From Planctomycetota bacterium (lineage in GTDB: Bacteria; Planctomycetota; J058), in NCBI GenBank assembly GCA_023954375.1, contig JAMLIC010000074.1, positions 1 through 39,014 of the forward strand: a stretch of DNA of 39,014 nucleotides, in the 5' to 3' direction. This document shows positions 15,348 through 22,520 of the stretch, in pieces. The translations under genes were made by a program, and so were the position numbers. How positions within the stretch are numbered: the first letter of the stretch is position 1; each line of letters starts with the position of its first letter. The notes beneath the pieces were generated by a model. The model saw nothing but the letters and a program-made list of their open reading frames with translations. It was not told the origin of the DNA and ran no database searches.

Positions 15348-16288
15348 GACTTCAGCTCCGCGGCCTCGACCCGGGCCGTCCCCGCCAGCTCGTGGAACAG
15401 CTCCTCGAGCGTGCGCTTGCGCGGCACGAGCGCGCGCACCTCGACCCCCGCCTCGACGAGGCGGCGGTTGAGGGTCGCGGGCTGCTGCCCGTCGAGGCCC
15501 ACCGCGATCCCCTCGGGCCGCGCCTCCACCGCGCGCACCCCCTCGACGGCGCGGGCCACCTCGGCCGCGCGCGCCGGCTCGGGCGTGCTCACGTCCACCC
15601 ACGCCTGGTCCGGGTTCAGGAGCGCCTTCACCTCGCCCGCCGCGACGACGCGCCCCTGATCGAGCACCGCCACGCGGTCGCAGGAGACCTCGACCTCGTG
15701 CAGGAGGTGGCTCGAGACGACGACGGTCTTCCCCTCGCGCTCGACGAGGTCACGGATCAGGCGCCGGACCACGAGCACCGCCGGCGGGTCGAGGCCCGAC
15801 ACCGGCTCGTCGAGGATCACCAGCTCCGGGTCGAGGAGCAGCGCCGCGGCGATCCCGAGGCGCTGGCGCATGCCGGTCGAGAAGCCGCGGTAGAGGTCGT
15901 CGCCGCGGTCGAGCAGGCCCACGCGCGCCAGGCACGCGTCCACCCGCTCGCCCGCGACCCCGCCGGCGATGTCGCCCAGCCAGGCGAGGTTGCGCCGCGC
16001 CGAGAGGTAGGGGTAGAAGGCCGGCCCCTCGACCATGCAGCCGATCCGCGGCAGCAGCGCCAGCCGCTCGGCGGCCATGGAGCGGCCGAAGACGAGCACC
16101 TCGCCCGCCGTCGGCCGCACGAGGCCCAGGAGCAGGCGGATCGTCGTCGTCTTGCCGGCGCCGTTCTGGCCGAGCAGGCCGAACGCGCAGCCGCGGGGGA
16201 CCTCGAGGTCGAGGCCGCGCACGGCGAAGCGCGCCCCGTAGGCCTTGGCCAGGCCGCGCGTGCGGATGACGAGGTCGCCGTCGCCCAT
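15344..16288 (-). CDS. ABC transporter ATP-binding protein
   Basis: A 314-residue nucleotide-binding subunit of an ABC-2 exporter. Walker A GQNGAGKT is at 40-47, the signature FSTGMRQR at 136-143, Walker B LVILDEP at 156-162 and the switch histidine H194 in SSHLLHE. A ~80-residue C-terminal extension is typical of CcmA/NatA-like subunits. All catalytic residues are present. The ATG at 16288 has no Shine-Dalgarno; TACCAT lies 9 nt upstream, so translation may be leaderless. It forms a two-gene operon with the permease. Substrate not deducible. Confidence 0.95.
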   Translation of the reverse strand: MGDGDLVIRTRGLAKAYGARFAVRGLDLEVPRGCAFGLLGQNGAGKTTTIRLLLGLVRPTAGEVLVFGRSMAAERLALLPRIGCMVEGPAFYPYLSARRNLAWLGDIAGGVAGERVDACLARVGLLDRGDDLYRGFSTGMRQRLGIAAALLLDPELVILDEPVSGLDPPAVLVVRRLIRDLVEREGKTVVVSSHLLHEVEVSCDRVAVLDQGRVVAAGEVKALLNPDQAWVDVSTPEPARAAEVARAVEGVRAVEARPEGIAVGLDGQQPATLNRRLVEAGVEVRALVPRKRTLEELFHELAGTARVEAAELKS

Positions 16289-16297
16289 GGGGCGGGC

Positions 16298-16303
16298 ATG
16301 GTA
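16298..16303 (-). promoter_or_regulatory. -10 box (AGGTACCAT) 9 nt before the ABC ATPase start
   Basis: On the minus strand TACCAT is followed by GCCCGCCCC and the ATG at 16288. No ribosome binding site fits in the gap. Confidence 0.35.
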
Positions 16304-16349
16304 CCTGGTCGCGGCGGGGTGGCCAGTGGCCCGTCACTGGCCGCGATCG

Positions 16350-16399
16350 GACGCAGAGATCGCGGAGGAGGCGCAGAGGTCGCAGGCGCCCTCTGCGTC
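16350..16399 (-). terminator. Inverted repeat downstream of the pseudopilin operon
   Basis: GACGCAGAG (16350-16358) and CTCTGCGTC (16391-16399) pair perfectly over 9 bp, with further GCAGAGG/GGAGG words between them. It lies 32 nt after the stop of the last pseudopilin gene. The wording resembles the hairpins at 27683 and 30184, but less strictly. A second small hairpin, CCAGTG-GCCCGT-CACTGG, lies at 16323-16340. Terminator function is inferred from position. Confidence 0.5.
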
Positions 16400-16431
16400 G
16401 AATCAGGAGCTCAGGCCGTGGTGCTCGGCCC

Positions 16432-17628
16432 CTAGTTCGTGAGCACCTTGAAGACCCGCTGCACCGACCGGGTCTGCAGCGACTTGGCGTCCTTGATGCG
16501 CAGCGTCACGCGGATCGCGGGCGGCAGCCACGAGCAGTCCCAGAGGGTCTCGAACGGCTGGGACGGCGGGAGGGCCTGCGGCCAGTCCGGCGGCGGCTCC
16601 TTGAACTTGATGCGCATGGACTCCGGCGGGTCGGTCGGGAGCCACGGCGTCCCGTCGGGCCTGCGGAAGCTGTCGATCGTGTACTCCCGCGGGATCGGCA
16701 TGTGGCCGCCCCACATGTAGATCCTGTCGCCCTCGCGGAGCATGGGGAAGGAGAAGTACAGCTTCGTGCGGAAGAGGCGGTTCTCGCTCGGGTCGAAGAT
16801 GCCCATGTCCGGCTCGAAGCTCGTCTGCTCGTGCCGGTGGTCGTAGTAGGTCTGGATCATGAAGTCCGGCGGCAGCCAGTCGTTGCGGATCGCCTCGAAG
16901 GGCGGGCGGTTGGTCGGCGCCAGGCGCGGCGGCGTGACGAGCTGCCGCGTGTCGTAGAACTGGCCGACCTGGTTCAGGCGCCGGTTGCGCACGAACAGCT
17001 CGAAGCGCGCGTCGAGCGTGTAGAGGCACAGGTCCTGGATGATCGGCTGCGCCTGGTTCCCGGGCGAGCCGTTGATCTCGAACTTCGGCCGCGTGGGCGT
17101 GGTCGCGTCGACGCCGGTCACGCGCCACACGCGCTTGACCAGCCTCGGGCGCTCGCGGTCGGTGTCGGCGAGCGAGTACTCGATCAGCGCGGCCGAGGTC
17201 TGCCCGCCGGCGACGGTCACGCTCTTGAAGTAGAGGGAGTCGTGGCGGTAGCGCCCGCCGTCGACGCCGGTGTACTCCTCCGGCCGGCGCATGGTGAGCG
17301 AGTGGTTGTAGATGCTCGGGTTGTCCCGCGCGCCCGTGATCGGGATCTCCTCGCCCGGGTCGTAGCGCCCCACCCTGCCGCCCGGCGGCGGCTGGTCGTT
17401 GTAGAACTCCATGTCGCTCGTGCGGACGACGTTGGCGAGGTCGCGCTCCATCTGGTCGAACGCGTAGCGCGCGTACTGGTAGACCTCGACCCGGGCGCTG
17501 ACCGTCGTGAAGATGTTCTGCGCCTGGATGAAGATGAAGACGACGCTCCCCGTGAGGATCATCATCAGCGCCATGGCGACCATGAGCTCGATGAGCGTGA
17601 AGCCCACGCGCCGGTGGGTGCGGGTCAT
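16432..17628 (-). CDS. Type II secretion/type IV pilus-like minor pseudopilin (GspJ/PilW type)
   Basis: A 398-residue pseudopilin. The prepilin signature is MTRTHRRVG|FTLIE: a nine-residue basic leader, glycine at -1, phenylalanine +1 and glutamate +5, followed by a hydrophobic helix to about residue 33. It then continues with the amphipathic helix YARYAFDQMERDLANVVR typical of GspJ/PulJ. The long globular part has no motif I recognise and is about twice the usual GspJ length. It would be cleaved by a prepilin peptidase (not in this window) and sit at a pseudopilus tip. ATG 17628 has GAGG upstream. It is last in the five-gene pseudopilin unit, 81 nt after the GspI-like gene. Confidence 0.88.
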   Translation of the reverse strand: MTRTHRRVGFTLIELMVAMALMMILTGSVVFIFIQAQNIFTTVSARVEVYQYARYAFDQMERDLANVVRTSDMEFYNDQPPPGGRVGRYDPGEEIPITGARDNPSIYNHSLTMRRPEEYTGVDGGRYRHDSLYFKSVTVAGGQTSAALIEYSLADTDRERPRLVKRVWRVTGVDATTPTRPKFEINGSPGNQAQPIIQDLCLYTLDARFELFVRNRRLNQVGQFYDTRQLVTPPRLAPTNRPPFEAIRNDWLPPDFMIQTYYDHRHEQTSFEPDMGIFDPSENRLFRTKLYFSFPMLREGDRIYMWGGHMPIPREYTIDSFRRPDGTPWLPTDPPESMRIKFKEPPPDWPQALPPSQPFETLWDCSWLPPAIRVTLRIKDAKSLQTRSVQRVFKVLTN

Positions 17629-17709
17629 GCGCGTTGCCTCGGTGGGCGGGCGCGGCGCGGGGTCACCGCGCCGGCCGTCGTGGGTGGGTGGGTCCTGGCC
17701 CGCCGCCCG

Positions 17710-18777
17710 TCAGAGGGCGAGGAGCGTCACGAACTCGCGGATGGGGATGTTCGTGCGGGGGATGGAGACGTCGCTGCCGGTCGGGCCCGGCCGCGCCTCG
17801 TGCGCCGCCTGGGGGTCGAAGTTCTTGAAGATCATCACGCGGAGCGTGTAGAGCGAGTCCGAGAAGTTGTCCGTGTTGGGGTCGAGCCGCCCGTCGCCGT
17901 TGGTGTCGATCCGCGCCCGCTGCAGCGTGAACGCGAACGAGTAGGTGGGGTAGGGGTCGATCGCGATCGTCGCCTCGGTGGTCGCGCCGGAGATGATCGC
18001 GTCGCCGCGATAGTCCAGGCGGATGTCGCCCTTCCGCATGCGGACCCCGCCGGGGCCCATGGGCAGCTCCTCCACCATCAGCGGGTCGTTGGAGGCCGGG
18101 GGCTCGCGGTAGCGGCCGAGCTGGAAGGTGCGGCTGATCCAGGGCGTCCGCGCGCCGCCGCTCGCCGCCGGACGGAAGTAGGTGAGCGCCAGGTTGTCGA
18201 TCCCGCCGCCCGCGAGCCGGGTCGGGTCGCGCTGGTTCACACCGGTGGGGTCCGACTCGCCCGAGAGCTTGACCTCGTCGTGCTGGTCCTGGGGCGGCAG
18301 CAGCGTCGGGACGGGGTGGAGGAAGTTCGGCTCGAGCTGGACGTTCGGGTTGCTGGCCGGCCCCATGGGGAGGATCACGCAGAAGTCGCGCCGCCAGATC
18401 GCCCCCTGCCGCTGCCCGGCGCCCGTGGCCGCGAGCGTGAACTCCTGCGGCTGGAGCGGCGCCTGGTCGAGCACGCCGTCGTGGTTGAAGACGAAGTAGG
18501 TGTACTGGCGGCCCGGGAGGGTCCGCGTCATGTAGCGGCTCTCGCGCACGCCCACCGTCAGCGCGTCGACGACCGACTGCGTGATCGCGGCGGCGTAGCT
18601 GTCCTCGACGGTCTTGTTCCCCGACTCGATCGCGGTCGGGAACAGGGCGATGATCCCGGTGATGCCCAGGACGAGCACGACGATCGCGATGAGGATCTCG
18701 AGGATCGTGAAGCCGGCGCGACGCGCGCTCCGCAGGACCACGGGGCCTCCCTCCGCACGGGTGTGATCGACGAGCAT
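17710..18777 (-). CDS. Minor pseudopilin (GspI/PilV type)
   Basis: A 355-residue pseudopilin with the cleavage site RRAG|FTILE (E at +5) and a hydrophobic helix ILIAIVVLVLGITGIIALF. FTILEILIA with the small downstream residues resembles GspI/PilV proteins. Two starts compete: ATG 18777 (SD GAGGTGAG, 21-residue leader) and GTG 18741 (SD GGAGG, 9-residue leader, like the other members here); I report the longer one. The globular region contains DTNGDGRLDPNTD (about residue 300), a possible calcium-binding loop. It follows the GspH-like gene by 7 nt. Confidence 0.85.
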   Translation of the reverse strand: MLVDHTRAEGGPVVLRSARRAGFTILEILIAIVVLVLGITGIIALFPTAIESGNKTVEDSYAAAITQSVVDALTVGVRESRYMTRTLPGRQYTYFVFNHDGVLDQAPLQPQEFTLAATGAGQRQGAIWRRDFCVILPMGPASNPNVQLEPNFLHPVPTLLPPQDQHDEVKLSGESDPTGVNQRDPTRLAGGGIDNLALTYFRPAASGGARTPWISRTFQLGRYREPPASNDPLMVEELPMGPGGVRMRKGDIRLDYRGDAIISGATTEATIAIDPYPTYSFAFTLQRARIDTNGDGRLDPNTDNFSDSLYTLRVMIFKNFDPQAAHEARPGPTGSDVSIPRTNIPIREFVTLLAL

Positions 18778-18784
18778 GACTCAC

Positions 18785-19525
18785 TCACCTCACGGGCTGG
18801 ACGACGCGGATCGACAGCCGGCCCGTGTTCGGGTCGAGGTCGACGAAGCAGCGCTTGTCGACCCGGTCCGAGTCGCTCGTGTCGCGCAGGTTCATGTCGA
18901 TGGCATCGGGGAGATCGTCGAACGTGTTCTGGTCCATCGACTCGAGCGGCGTGTTGAGGTCGAACAGCGTCGGCGACGGCGGCGGCTGGGTCGTCGGCTC
19001 GCCGTTCGCCATCACGCTGACGGTCCCGTCCTTGCGGAACTCGAGCCACAGGAAGGAGCCCGAGACGATCGGCCGCTTGTCGCCGCCGAACAGGGCGCCC
19101 GTGTTCTCGTCGGGCAGCGGCTGGAACACGGGCAGGGCCATGTGGCCGCGCATGCGCGCGACCGCCCCGGGGGGCAGCGCCGGCGACGTGGTGCCGGTCC
19201 TGAGGTCGAACTGCACGCCCGGGAGCAGGTAGTGCGCGTCGCCCTCGTAGCCGAACCTCTCGCGGTACCGGCGGATCCCGTAGCGCAGCTCGCCCGAGGT
19301 CGGGTGCGGCTCGCGGAAGAACACCAGGTACTGCTTCGTGCGCTGGGTGATCGCCGCCCGCCGCGCGTCGTTGAACGCGCTCTGCAGGATCCGCCCGCTC
19401 TGGTGCAGCGACTGCCCGTCGAGGAACTTCGAGATCGCCGGGAGCGACATGGCGGTGAGGACGAGGATGATCCCCATCACCACCAGCAGCTCCATGAGCG
19501 TGAAGGCTCGATGCCGCGCGCGCAT
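18785..19525 (-). CDS. Minor pseudopilin (GspH/FimT type) with Ala at -1
   Basis: A 246-residue pseudopilin. The leader MRARHRA is followed by FTLMELLVVMGIILVLTAM; E at +5 is conserved, but the residue before the cleavage site is alanine instead of the usual glycine. The helix then leads into SAFNDARRAAITQRTKQYLV, the GspH/FimT hallmark (R-x-A-x-x-x-x-T), and a beta-rich C-terminal domain ending IRVVQPVR. ATG 19525 lies 2 nt after the preceding stop with GGGGAGA upstream. Alanine at -1 can be tolerated by some prepilin peptidases; whether it is processed here is unknown. Confidence 0.86.
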   Translation of the reverse strand: MRARHRAFTLMELLVVMGIILVLTAMSLPAISKFLDGQSLHQSGRILQSAFNDARRAAITQRTKQYLVFFREPHPTSGELRYGIRRYRERFGYEGDAHYLLPGVQFDLRTGTTSPALPPGAVARMRGHMALPVFQPLPDENTGALFGGDKRPIVSGSFLWLEFRKDGTVSVMANGEPTTQPPPSPTLFDLNTPLESMDQNTFDDLPDAIDMNLRDTSDSDRVDKRCFVDLDPNTGRLSIRVVQPVR

Positions 19526-19527
19526 GC

Positions 19528-20520
19528 TCACTCTCCCCAGCTGGTGATGTCGTCCCGGGGGTTCGTGTAGGACTGCCCGAACGACCACAGGTCGTAGCCG
19601 CCCACGTTCCGGGGCGCGTGCGAGGTGTTCGACCCCGCCGAGAGGCTCAGCGGGCTGCAGCCGTCCGGGGAGAAGCCCGGGCGGAAGCGCGGGTCGCAGT
19701 GGAACTGGTGCGGGTTCGACAGCGGCAGCGGGCGGTTGTGCTCGTCCGTCGGGCAGATGCTCTCCTCCGAGTCGATGATCGGCATCTCGTTGAGCAGGTA
19801 GTCCTGGTCGGGGTGCACCCGCATGCCCTTGCCGGCGGCCGACGCCCCCCAGTTGTGGAAGCGGTCCGGCTGAAAGTACTTGCTGCCGGCCGTCTTCACC
19901 TTGTCGTAGCAGAGCGGGCGGTAGTAGCCGTCGATCAGCTCGCACAGGCGCCCGTTCCCGGGGGGGTCCCAGAACTGGTTGGCGTTCGCGCCCCCGGTCC
20001 ACACGAACCCGGGGTCGAACGGGCGGTCGTTGGCGCCGCTGCCGATCCGCGGCCGCGTGTAGTTGGAGGCCCCGCTCATGAGCAGGAACGGCCCGACGGG
20101 CGTGAAGACCATGTTGCGCGGGTCGGGCGTCTCGTTGGGCAGGGGCGGCGGCCCCATGTTGGTGACCTTCACCAGCGGGCGGCACAGGTAGTACATCAGG
20201 AGGGCGGAGCCCTTCATGTGGCGCGGCGGGTAGCCCACGGCCACGCCCTGACCCTCGACGAAGTTCAGCCCGTCCTCGGCGTCGTAGCCGTCTGGCGGGT
20301 AGTCGCGGAACTCGCTGAAGTAGTTCTCGAGCGCCGTCTTGACCTTCCCGATCAGCGCGCGCGTGGCCTTGTCCTTGGCCTTCGTCTTGGCGCTGTTGAG
20401 CCCCGCCGCCAGCAGCGCCACCAGGATGCCGATGATCGCGATGACGCAGAGGACCTCGATCAGCGTGAAGCCCCGCGCCCGGGCGCGCCGCGCCGCGCCC
20501 GCCAGTCCGGCCGTCGCCAT
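19528..20520 (-). CDS. Pseudopilin, GspG-like (second)
   Basis: A 330-residue protein with the prepilin signature ARARG|FTLIEVLCVIAIIGILVALLA (17-residue leader) and the helix KVKTALENYFSEFRDYPPDGYD typical of GspG-type major pseudopilins. The C-terminus GGYDLWSFGQ ... RDDITSWGE matches the calcium-binding tail of GspG (D-x-W-S-x-G ... DDI-x-SW). A ~200-residue insertion makes it over twice the normal GspG size. Its ATG overlaps the preceding stop (TGATG at 20522-20518). Confidence 0.87.
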   Translation of the reverse strand: MATAGLAGAARRARARGFTLIEVLCVIAIIGILVALLAAGLNSAKTKAKDKATRALIGKVKTALENYFSEFRDYPPDGYDAEDGLNFVEGQGVAVGYPPRHMKGSALLMYYLCRPLVKVTNMGPPPLPNETPDPRNMVFTPVGPFLLMSGASNYTRPRIGSGANDRPFDPGFVWTGGANANQFWDPPGNGRLCELIDGYYRPLCYDKVKTAGSKYFQPDRFHNWGASAAGKGMRVHPDQDYLLNEMPIIDSEESICPTDEHNRPLPLSNPHQFHCDPRFRPGFSPDGCSPLSLSAGSNTSHAPRNVGGYDLWSFGQSYTNPRDDITSWGE

Positions 20521-21332
20521 CACTGGCTCCAGCTCGTGACGTCGTCGGAGTCCCGGTCGCCGAACTCGTTGATGCCGTTCGGTCCGTTGCTCCAGATGTC
20601 GAAGGCGTCGGGGGAGTGGATCCCGTCGCGCGCCTGCTGGAGGGGGACCTGCCCGGTCACCTCCGCCGGGACGAACTGGATGCTCCGGGTGATCTGCGTC
20701 CCGGCCATGGTCCGGTCCTTCGCGCTCTGCCGGATCGAGGCCCACTCGCGGTAGTGGTAGGGGTTGCCCCAGGGGTCGAGCAGGACGAGGAACTCTCCGC
20801 CCGTGAGGTTCGGCCTCGGCGCGTACTGCTGCTGGAACGCCGCCACGCTCAGGCGATCGTAGTTGACGGGCTCGAGCTGGCGCACCCCGGTGCGGGTCAT
20901 GTTCGCCCCGCCCCCGGTGTGGTTCGTCAGCATGGTGACCTGCAGGTAGTTCGCGGCGAGGTAGCCCACGTTCTCGGGCTTCCAGTCGAGGTAGGGCGAC
21001 CCCTGGCCGCCGCCCAGCGCGATCGAGGGCCGGTTGCGCAGCGCCGCGTACAGGGCGTGGCAGTCGTCGTTCCACGCCGCGTCGTTACCGGCAATGGGGG
21101 TGTTGTTGGCCGTCGGCCGCGGGGAGAGGCGCGGGAAGCGCCCCTGGTCGCCGCGGTACATGGAGAGCGCCGCCTCGATGGCGCGGATCTCGCTCTTGGC
21201 CACGCCGACCCGGGCCTTGGCCTTGGCGCCGAAGATCGCCGAGAGGAGGAGGGTCGCGAGGACGCCGATGATGGCGATCACGACGAGCAGCTCGATCAGC
21301 GTGAAGCCACGGCGTTGACGGGTGCTTCGCAA
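20520..21332 (-). CDS. Pseudopilin, GspG-like (first gene of operon)
   Basis: A 270-residue pseudopilin with signature RQRRG|FTLIELLVVIAIIG and the canonical long hydrophobic helix. Downstream: EIRAIEAALSMYRGDQGRFP (the GspG alpha-1 to loop transition), LLDPWGNPYHYRE and FDIWSNGPNGINEFGDRDSD ending DDVTSW, all hallmarks of the GspG major pseudopilin and its calcium site. It is longer than a classical GspG (~140). As promoter-proximal gene it probably encodes the most abundant subunit. A TTGACA/TAGGAT promoter lies 50-79 nt upstream. No secretin, ATPase, platform protein or peptidase is in the window, so the machinery must be encoded elsewhere. Confidence 0.9.
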   Translation of the reverse strand: MRSTRQRRGFTLIELLVVIAIIGVLATLLLSAIFGAKAKARVGVAKSEIRAIEAALSMYRGDQGRFPRLSPRPTANNTPIAGNDAAWNDDCHALYAALRNRPSIALGGGQGSPYLDWKPENVGYLAANYLQVTMLTNHTGGGANMTRTGVRQLEPVNYDRLSVAAFQQQYAPRPNLTGGEFLVLLDPWGNPYHYREWASIRQSAKDRTMAGTQITRSIQFVPAEVTGQVPLQQARDGIHSPDAFDIWSNGPNGINEFGDRDSDDVTSWSQ

Positions 21333-21381
21333 AGGACGATCTCCGAACGGGTTGAGGCGAGCAGGTCGAAGGTCGGGCCGG

Positions 21382-21411
21382 ATCCTAGCCGCAGGCGTCG
21401 GACGATGTCAA
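21382..21411 (-). promoter_or_regulatory. Sigma-70-type promoter of the pseudopilin operon
   Basis: On the minus strand TTGACA (21411-21406), an 18-nt spacer and TAGGAT (21387-21382). This is the best-matching two-box promoter in the window. The expected start site is about 40 nt before the ATG. Confidence 0.7.
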
Positions 21412-21584
21412 CCACAGGCGGGCGCCGAGCGAGGGTCTCGTGCCCCCGGCACGCTGGGATAGACGACCGGGCCGCCCGGCTTCTTGCACGGCCTTCAGGA
21501 ACCCGGCGGCCGGACGCAACTCCTGCGTCCTCGGGCTCGTGTCGCGGCGACGCCGAGGGGGCGCCGCGTCCGGTTCCGGGAGGG

Positions 21585-22409
21585 TCAGTGGAGATAGCGG
21601 AACTTGTACCGGTCGAACGGCTGCTCCCACGAGAACAGCGCGGGGTCGGTCCAGTCCAGGAACGGATGCAGGTCCGAGAGGAGGGCCGCCTCGTCGTCGA
21701 TGACGAAGTCCGCCACGAGGTCGTCGAGGGGCCAGCGCGGGGCCAGCTCGGCGCACCGTCGCCGGACGGCCTCCTCGAGCTCCGCGGCCCTCGCGACGAG
21801 CTCGGGCTGGACCCCGTCGACCTGCCGCTGGGAGAGGCCCACCAGCTCCCGCCCCCGGATGAAGGCGCGCAGCTCGGTCCCCGGCGCCAGGTCGAGCCAG
21901 GGCCGGACCACGAGCGCCGGCACGTAGCCGCACTCCTGCATCAGGCACAGGTCGTCGAAGACCCGCTCGCTCTGGAGGAGCACCTCCAGGGCCTCGCTCC
22001 CGGAGTCGACCTGGAGCGAGCCCTCGATGAGCAGCGGGCTGTCGAGCGGCGCGCGGGAGCCCAGGCGGACGAAGGCGGCGCCGACGGCGCCGGCCTCGGT
22101 GGAGGCCTCCTGGGCCTCGACGACGTCCTTCTCCAGGGCCTCGACGATCGACTCGAACTCCTCCGGCGCGTGGCCGGGGCGCTCGGTGACGCGCCGCCAG
22201 TGCTCGTCGACGAGGAGGTCGCGCTCGGCCGCCGAGAGCGGGTGCACCCAGGTGGGCACCGACGCCCCCACGAGCGCCTGGATCCACTGCTCGACGCACG
22301 TGGCCCGGAGCTCCGGAAAGTGGCGCATCCAGCGGCGCACGTAGTCGTTCGTGCGGCTGTCCACCAGCTCGCGCCAGAGCATCGCGGACGGCGTCGAGGC
22401 GATCATCAT
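21585..22409 (-). CDS. CDC123/D123 family ATP-grasp protein
   Basis: A 274-residue protein matching the D123 family. Hallmarks in order: FVRLGSRAPLD (113-123), ALVVRPWLDLAPGTELRAF (165-183; compare the RPW...E-x-R-x-F core of eukaryotic CDC123), GRELVGLSQR (186-195), LVADFVIDD (231-239) and SDLHPFLDWTDPALFSW (245-261). In eukaryotes CDC123 is an assembly factor of initiation factor eIF2 with an ATP-grasp fold; bacteria have no eIF2, so the role here is unknown. ATP binding is inferred: the R/E/D positions above are the family's nucleotide and metal contacts. Start: ATG 22409 (or 22406) directly after GGAG, 8 nt from a -10-like TATGCC, so leaderless initiation is possible; ATG 22382 is an alternative. 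It is divergent from the large regulator gene. Confidence 0.85.
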   Translation of the reverse strand: MMIASTPSAMLWRELVDSRTNDYVRRWMRHFPELRATCVEQWIQALVGASVPTWVHPLSAAERDLLVDEHWRRVTERPGHAPEEFESIVEALEKDVVEAQEASTEAGAVGAAFVRLGSRAPLDSPLLIEGSLQVDSGSEALEVLLQSERVFDDLCLMQECGYVPALVVRPWLDLAPGTELRAFIRGRELVGLSQRQVDGVQPELVARAAELEEAVRRRCAELAPRWPLDDLVADFVIDDEAALLSDLHPFLDWTDPALFSWEQPFDRYKFRYLH

Positions 22410-22417
22410 CTCCGACA

Positions 22418-22423
22418 GGCATA
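22418..22423 (-). promoter_or_regulatory. -10 box (GCTATGCC) 8 nt before the CDC123-like start
   Basis: On the minus strand GTGCTATGCC is followed by TGTCGGAG and ATG. It fits the same pattern as the boxes before the FG-GAP and ABC genes. Confidence 0.35.
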
Positions 22424-22494
22424 GCACAACGGCCCGACGGAGAGGAGTCGGAGCGAGGGATGAGGCCCGGCTGGCGCGTGTCCGACCCCCTGCC

Positions 22495-22500
22495 CATAAT
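22495..22500 (+). promoter_or_regulatory. -10 box (CATAAT) for the large regulator gene
   Basis: GCCCATAATTCC is the most AT-rich word in the divergent intergenic region, 20 nt before the GTG at 22521, and a GGGGAGGG ribosome site lies between them. The -35 region (TGGCGC) is weak. Confidence 0.5.
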
Positions 22501-22520
22501 TCCGCCACGGGGAGGGCCGC

